Source: JAJFJD01 sp965228425
Lineage (GTDB): Bacteria; Pseudomonadota; Alphaproteobacteria; UBA8366
NCBI GenBank assembly: GCA_965228425.1
Contig: OZ245815.1
Span: 372,001 to 436,000, forward strand
Direction: 5' to 3'
DNA length: 64,000 nt
Shown here: piece by piece, positions 60,046 through 64,000 of the stretch
How positions within the stretch are numbered: position 1 is the stretch's first letter
How the letters are laid out: the number at the start of each line of letters is the position of its first letter
The notes under the pieces: model-generated
Seen by the model: only the letters and a program-made list of their open reading frames with translations
Told to the model about the DNA's origin: nothing
Databases searched by the model: none
Position numbers and translations under genes: made by a program

Positions 60046-61218
60046 CTAATTATACGGGTCGGCCGCGTCCCGGAGTCCGTCGCCCAGAAATTGGAACGCC
60101 AGCACCACCAGGATCACCGGCACGACCGGCAGCATCAGCCAGGGGTAGAGCGCCACCACGTTGATGTTCTGCGCCTCGTTCAGCAGCACGCCCCAACTGG
60201 TGATCGGCGGGCGCAGGCCCAACCCGAGGAAACTCAGCGCCGTTTCCGCAAGGATCATGGTGGGGATCGACAGGGTCGCGGACGCGATCAGGTGGCTGCT
60301 GAAGCTCGGCAGCAGGTGGCGCGCGATGATGCGGCGGGGTTTCGCGCCCATCAATTGGGCGGCGAGGCAGAAATCCTCCTCGCGGAGCGCCAGCAGTTTC
60401 GAGCGGACGGCGCGGGCCAGCCCCGGCCAGTCGAGCAGGCCGAGGATCACCGTGATCCCGATATAGACGGCTACCGGGCCCCAGGTCACCGGCATGATCG
60501 CGGACAAGGCCATCCAGAGCGGCAGTTCGGGGAAGGAGCGGATGATCTCGATCAGGCGCTGCACGAAGCCGTCGACCGCGCCGCCGAAATATCCGGCCAG
60601 TCCGCCGAAGAACATGCCGAGCAACAGGCTGATCGTAATGCCCAGCAGGCCGACGGTCAGCGAGATGCGGGCGCCGTAGACGATGCGCGACAGCATGTCC
60701 CGGCCGAGCCGGTCGGTGCCGAACAGAAACAATTGCCCGCCCGGTGCTGGGCAAACCAGATGGAAGTCGCCGTCGAACAGGTTCCAGAAGGAATACGTCG
60801 CGCCCGGATAATCGCCCTCGGTGCAGAAGAACCGCAGCGGCTGCACCTCGCGCGGGTTCTCCGCATAGACCCAGCGCATGTTGTCCAGATCGAGCGTGAC
60901 CTCCATGCCGTAGACGAAGGGACCGACGAAACGGTCCTCGTGGAACAGGTGAACCGATTGCGGCGGCGCAAAGAGATAGTCGGTATGCCGCGCGTGCAGA
61001 TCGTAGGGGGCGACCACCTCGGCGATCAGCGTCGAGAAATACAACAGCAGCAGGAAGGCGCCGGAAATCACCGCGAGCCGGTGGCGGCGCAACTTCCACC
61101 ACATCAGTGTCCATTGCGAGGCGAGGAAGACCCGTTCCTGCGCCGGGGTCAGCGTCTCGGCCATGCCCGATTCGTAGGGCGCGGGGTTGACGTAATGCGG
61201 CAGGCGGTCGTCGCTCAT
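60046..61218 (-). CDS. Peptide-type ABC transporter permease (DppC/OppC-like)
   Basis: A 390-residue permease with an N-terminal cytoplasmic stretch, TM1 at about residue 45, a large periplasmic insert of about 80 residues, then the binding-protein-dependent transport domain with the EAA loop (AAQLMGAKPRRIIARHLLP). ABC permeases of this length form a subgroup with the insert. The ATG at 61218 overlaps the next permease by 4 bases. The ATPase genes are not in the window and probably lie beyond its right edge. Confidence 0.93.
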   Translation of the reverse strand: MSDDRLPHYVNPAPYESGMAETLTPAQERVFLASQWTLMWWKLRRHRLAVISGAFLLLLYFSTLIAEVVAPYDLHARHTDYLFAPPQSVHLFHEDRFVGPFVYGMEVTLDLDNMRWVYAENPREVQPLRFFCTEGDYPGATYSFWNLFDGDFHLVCPAPGGQLFLFGTDRLGRDMLSRIVYGARISLTVGLLGITISLLLGMFFGGLAGYFGGAVDGFVQRLIEIIRSFPELPLWMALSAIMPVTWGPVAVYIGITVILGLLDWPGLARAVRSKLLALREEDFCLAAQLMGAKPRRIIARHLLPSFSSHLIASATLSIPTMILAETALSFLGLGLRPPITSWGVLLNEAQNINVVALYPWLMLPVVPVILVVLAFQFLGDGLRDAADPYN

Positions 61219-62213
61219 GACGCCTCCGTCCCGCCGAACCGGATGCGCGGGTCGAGCGCGGCCAGCGCCAGGTCGGACAACAAGGTGCCGACCACGGTCA
61301 GCGTGGCCAGGAACATCAGGAAACTGCCGGCCAGATACATGTCCTGGCTTTGCAGCGCCCGCAGCAGCATCGGCCCGGTCGTCGGCAGCGACAGCACGAC
61401 CGACACGATGGCCGCGCCGGAGATGATCTGCGGCAGCAGGTTGCCGATGTCGGCGATGAACGGGTTCAGCGCCACCCGCAGCGGATACTTCATCAACGCG
61501 CGCAGCGGCGGCATGCCCTTGGCCCGCGCGGTGATGACATATTGCTTGTCGAGCTCGTCCAGCAGGTTCGCGCGCAGGCGGCGGATCATCCCGGCGGTGC
61601 CCGAGGTACCGATCACCAAGACCGGGATCCACAGATGCTCCAGCACGGACATCGCCTTGGCCCAGGACCAGGGTTGATCCAGATAGGCCGGGTCCATCAG
61701 CCCGCCGATCGAGGTGCCGAACCAGACATGCGCGAAATACTGCAGCACCAGCGCCAGCAGGAAGTTCGGCGTCGCCAGTCCGATGAAGCCGATGAAGGTG
61801 AGGCCGTAGTCGCCGAAGCTGTACTGCCGCACCGCCGTGTACACGCCGATCGGGAAGGCCAGCGCCCAGGTGAACAGGATCGTCGCGAAGGACACGATGA
61901 AGGTCAGCAGCAACCGGTCGCCGACGACATCGCGCACCGGCAGGTCGTATTCGAAGGAGTAGCCGAAATCGCCGCGCAGCATGCCGGTCAGCCAGAGCAG
62001 GTATTGCTGGTACATCGGCCGGTCGAAACCGTATTGCGCCTTGAGGAAGGCGATCTTGTCCGGATCGACCGTCTCGCCCCGCGTCTCCAGCTCGTTCATA
62101 TAGCTGGTGAAATAGTCGCCCGGCGGCAGCTGGATGATGGCGAACACGATCAGGCTGATCGCCAACAGGGTTGGGACCATCATGAGAACGCGTCGGCCGA
62201 TATATCCGAGCAT
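61215..62213 (-). CDS. Peptide-type ABC transporter permease (DppB/OppB-like)
   Basis: A 332-residue permease with six predicted helices, the N-terminal MLGYIGRRVLMMVPTLLAISLIVFAIIQLPPGDYF segment and an EAA-type loop (ITARAKGMPPLRALMKYPLR). Together with the DppC-like protein it forms the membrane pore of a peptide or related importer. It lies 75 bases downstream of the substrate-binding protein. Confidence 0.94.
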   Translation of the reverse strand: MLGYIGRRVLMMVPTLLAISLIVFAIIQLPPGDYFTSYMNELETRGETVDPDKIAFLKAQYGFDRPMYQQYLLWLTGMLRGDFGYSFEYDLPVRDVVGDRLLLTFIVSFATILFTWALAFPIGVYTAVRQYSFGDYGLTFIGFIGLATPNFLLALVLQYFAHVWFGTSIGGLMDPAYLDQPWSWAKAMSVLEHLWIPVLVIGTSGTAGMIRRLRANLLDELDKQYVITARAKGMPPLRALMKYPLRVALNPFIADIGNLLPQIISGAAIVSVVLSLPTTGPMLLRALQSQDMYLAGSFLMFLATLTVVGTLLSDLALAALDPRIRFGGTEAS

Positions 62214-62288
62214 CGCTCTGCGCCTCGTGCGGTTAGCCGGTCGCGTCCGGGGCCGGGTGCGCGGTCGTTAGAACGTTTCTTGGAGCGG

Positions 62289-64000
62289 TCATTTGCGGCG
62301 GTCCTCCGTCACCTGTTCCGGCGGTTCGAACCAAAATGTGTCCGGCTCGTAGATGCCGAAATGGGCGCCCGGATTCCAGGTGTAGAGCCCGTGCTCCGGC
62401 ACGTTGCGCAAGCGCTTGCTGACGACGACCGGCTGCAGCGTGCCGGCGATCAGCCCGATGGTGAAGACCTGGTCGGTGTAGATCGAAAGCATCTCGCGCC
62501 ATGCCGTTTCCTGGCCGAGGCGCGTCGTCGCCTTGCGCCACGCGCCGAGGAGGTCGAGCAGTTTTCGGGCGATGGGCATGTCGGGCGCCGTGCCGGCCTG
62601 TCCCGCGGTTTCGATATATTGGCCCCATTGCGGCCACTGATACTGACGCTGCCGGGTCGGGGCAAGCTCGCGCGGACTCGATTCCGGCGTCGCCAACCCA
62701 TTCTCCAAGCCGGAGGACAGCGCCATCACGGTCTGGCCCGCGTAGATGCGGTTGCGTAAGACGTCGCGGTGCGAGGGCTTGATGTGCAGCTTGATGCCGA
62801 CGCGCAACCAGCTGTCATGCACCAATTGCAGGATGTCCGATTCCTCGGTGCTTTCGCCGGCGGTTTCCACGACGATCTCGATCGGCCGTCCGTCGGGCAT
62901 CAGGCGGATGCCGCGGCCGTTGCGGTCGGACAGCCCGATCCGGTCGAGCAAGGCGTTGGCGCGGACCAAGTCGAAATCCGCCCAGGCTTTCTGATACGCG
63001 GAATCGAACAGCGGGCTGCTCGGCAGCACCGTATTCTGGCCCTCGATGGCCTGGCCGAAATACATCACGCGGTTGATCTCGCGCCGATGGACCGCGAGCG
63101 ACAGGGCCCGGCGGAATCGAACGTCGCGCAGTAACGCCCGCCACCCGTCGTCCTGGACGTTGAGGTTCGGGTAGAGCGCCATATGCGCGCCCTTGCCGAT
63201 GCGCCACAGATTCACGTCGAAGCCGAGCCGTTTGCCGTTTTTGCGCAGGAAGGTGAAGTTGTCGAAGCGCAGATAGCGCGCCTGCAGGTCCGAGCCGCCG
63301 GTCCCGGTCTTGGCGGGTACGATCTTCTTGTCCACCACATCCATGACCACCCGGTCGATATAAGGCAACTGCAGACCGTTCGGGTCGATACGGTGGAAAT
63401 ACGGATTGCGGACGAAGACGAAACGGTCCGCCGGCGGCTTGGTGGTGTTGATCCACGGTTGCAAGGTCGGCAGCGCCGGATTGTCGTTCTTATAAAGATT
63501 GTCCATGCGATTGTGCAGCGGCGCCCAATTCCGGTAGCCGCGCTTCTTGGCCATTTTCCGCAAGCTGTCTATGTCGAAATAGGCCGCATGGTATTGCTTC
63601 AGATAATGCGCCGGGCGATAGATGAACGGTGGGCGCGCCTTGGCGAGCGCTGGCAGGAAAGCCGGGTTCGGCTTGCGCCATTTGTACCGGACCGTGTGCG
63701 GATCGATGACCTCGAAGATCGGCAGTTCACCCTCGACGCGCAGCATGTCGGGCGGTCCGGTCGGCGTCAGCTGCGGGTTGTTGGCGACATCTTCCCAGTA
63801 GTAGCGGAAATCCTCGGCGGTGAACGGCGCGCCGTCCGACCAGCGGTGGCCGGGCCGCAGGTGCAGCGTAAAGATTCGCCCCTCCTCGATGTCGACCTTG
63901 CGCAGAATGTCGGGCACCAGTTCGAGGCGATGGTCGTAGCGCAGCAACCGCGCGTAGCCATAGACCACCATGAGCCGGACGTCCTTCGGCCGGGCCATCA
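62289..64000 (-). CDS. Peptide-type ABC transporter substrate-binding protein, 5' truncated by window edge
   Basis: About 570 residues of an SBP_bac_5-type binding protein are visible. The core LELVPDILRKVDIEEGRIFTLHLRPGHRWSDGAPFTAEDFRYYWEDV is the family signature. The N-terminal signal peptide and start codon lie beyond 64000; an ATG at 63998 is internal. The C-terminus ends WFEPPEQVTEDRRK. The family carries oligopeptides, opines or microcin-C-like compounds; the ligand is unknown. Confidence 0.93.
   Translation of the reverse strand, partial: MARPKDVRLMVVYGYARLLRYDHRLELVPDILRKVDIEEGRIFTLHLRPGHRWSDGAPFTAEDFRYYWEDVANNPQLTPTGPPDMLRVEGELPIFEVIDPHTVRYKWRKPNPAFLPALAKARPPFIYRPAHYLKQYHAAYFDIDSLRKMAKKRGYRNWAPLHNRMDNLYKNDNPALPTLQPWINTTKPPADRFVFVRNPYFHRIDPNGLQLPYIDRVVMDVVDKKIVPAKTGTGGSDLQARYLRFDNFTFLRKNGKRLGFDVNLWRIGKGAHMALYPNLNVQDDGWRALLRDVRFRRALSLAVHRREINRVMYFGQAIEGQNTVLPSSPLFDSAYQKAWADFDLVRANALLDRIGLSDRNGRGIRLMPDGRPIEIVVETAGESTEESDILQLVHDSWLRVGIKLHIKPSHRDVLRNRIYAGQTVMALSSGLENGLATPESSPRELAPTRQRQYQWPQWGQYIETAGQAGTAPDMPIARKLLDLLGAWRKATTRLGQETAWREMLSIYTDQVFTIGLIAGTLQPVVVSKRLRNVPEHGLYTWNPGAHFGIYEPDTFWFEPPEQVTEDRRK

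Noticed and set aside
1..64000. tRNA or rRNA genes
   Set aside because: I inspected the intergenic gaps and saw no cloverleaf-like or rRNA-like sequence; a covariance-model scan would be needed to exclude one fully.

Overview
The window looks like a GC-rich (about two thirds GC by eye) alphaproteobacterial chromosome, most like a Rhodospirillales-type free-living organism. The evidence is the gene order (his-hslVU, Tim44-like/fxsA/secB/dnaQ/coaE/aroE/maf/PPSR, then hemE-hemH-hemJ-rho, mnmE-mnmG-rsmG-parA-parB, holA-lptE-leuS-DUF3576), perfect CtrA-type boxes (TTAA-N7-TTAA) and GANTC sites. Most genes are housekeeping. No rRNA, tRNA, CRISPR array, prophage or transposase gene was seen.

Layout. 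1-6.7 kb: truncated comM, an AT-rich-flanked secreted protein of unknown function, a TauD-type dioxygenase, a Fic-like protein with a degenerate active-site loop, and a GT2 glycosyltransferase between two CtrA boxes. 6.7-13.7 kb: histidine operon (hisB-hisH-GNAT-hisA-hisF-hisE-HIT, leftward) divergent from hslVU, then an isochorismatase-family hydrolase and a nest of REP-like palindromes. 13.9-18.6 kb: OsmC, monooxygenase-like, XRE, Smr and lutABC (lactate use). 18.7-26.2 kb: mltA, Tim44-like, fxsA, phosphatase, secB and the leftward dnaQ-coaE-aroE-maf-PPSR block.

The 26.2-26.64 kb gap between PPSR and hemE is very probably the chromosomal origin. It has a consensus DnaA box, two one-mismatch boxes, two inverted TCCCCA weak boxes, five GANTC sites and an AT-rich stretch beside hemE, and genes diverge on either side. 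About 10-13 kb to the right lie two perfect parS sites, one before mnmG and one inside the start of rsmG, directly upstream of parA and parB. Replication start, centromere and partition proteins are thus all in one window.

46-64 kb is more accessory: DUF3576 lipoprotein, porin with a CtrA box, yggS, L,D-transpeptidase, then a compact cluster at 49.7-54.7 kb of a CDP-alcohol phosphatidyltransferase divergent from RibD-like reductase, zinc-less MDR dehydrogenase, catalytically degenerate 6-pyruvoyl-tetrahydropterin synthase homologue, GT4 glycosyltransferase and methyltransferase. These five rightward genes overlap or abut and look like one pathway making a modified pterin- or pyrimidine-derived, possibly glycosylated, metabolite. 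It is the best candidate here for an undescribed system. After it come an orphan OmpR-type regulator, an MFS transporter, a metallo-beta-lactamase-fold hydrolase, a methyltransferase, a membrane adenylate/guanylate cyclase, and a peptide-type ABC importer that runs off the right edge.
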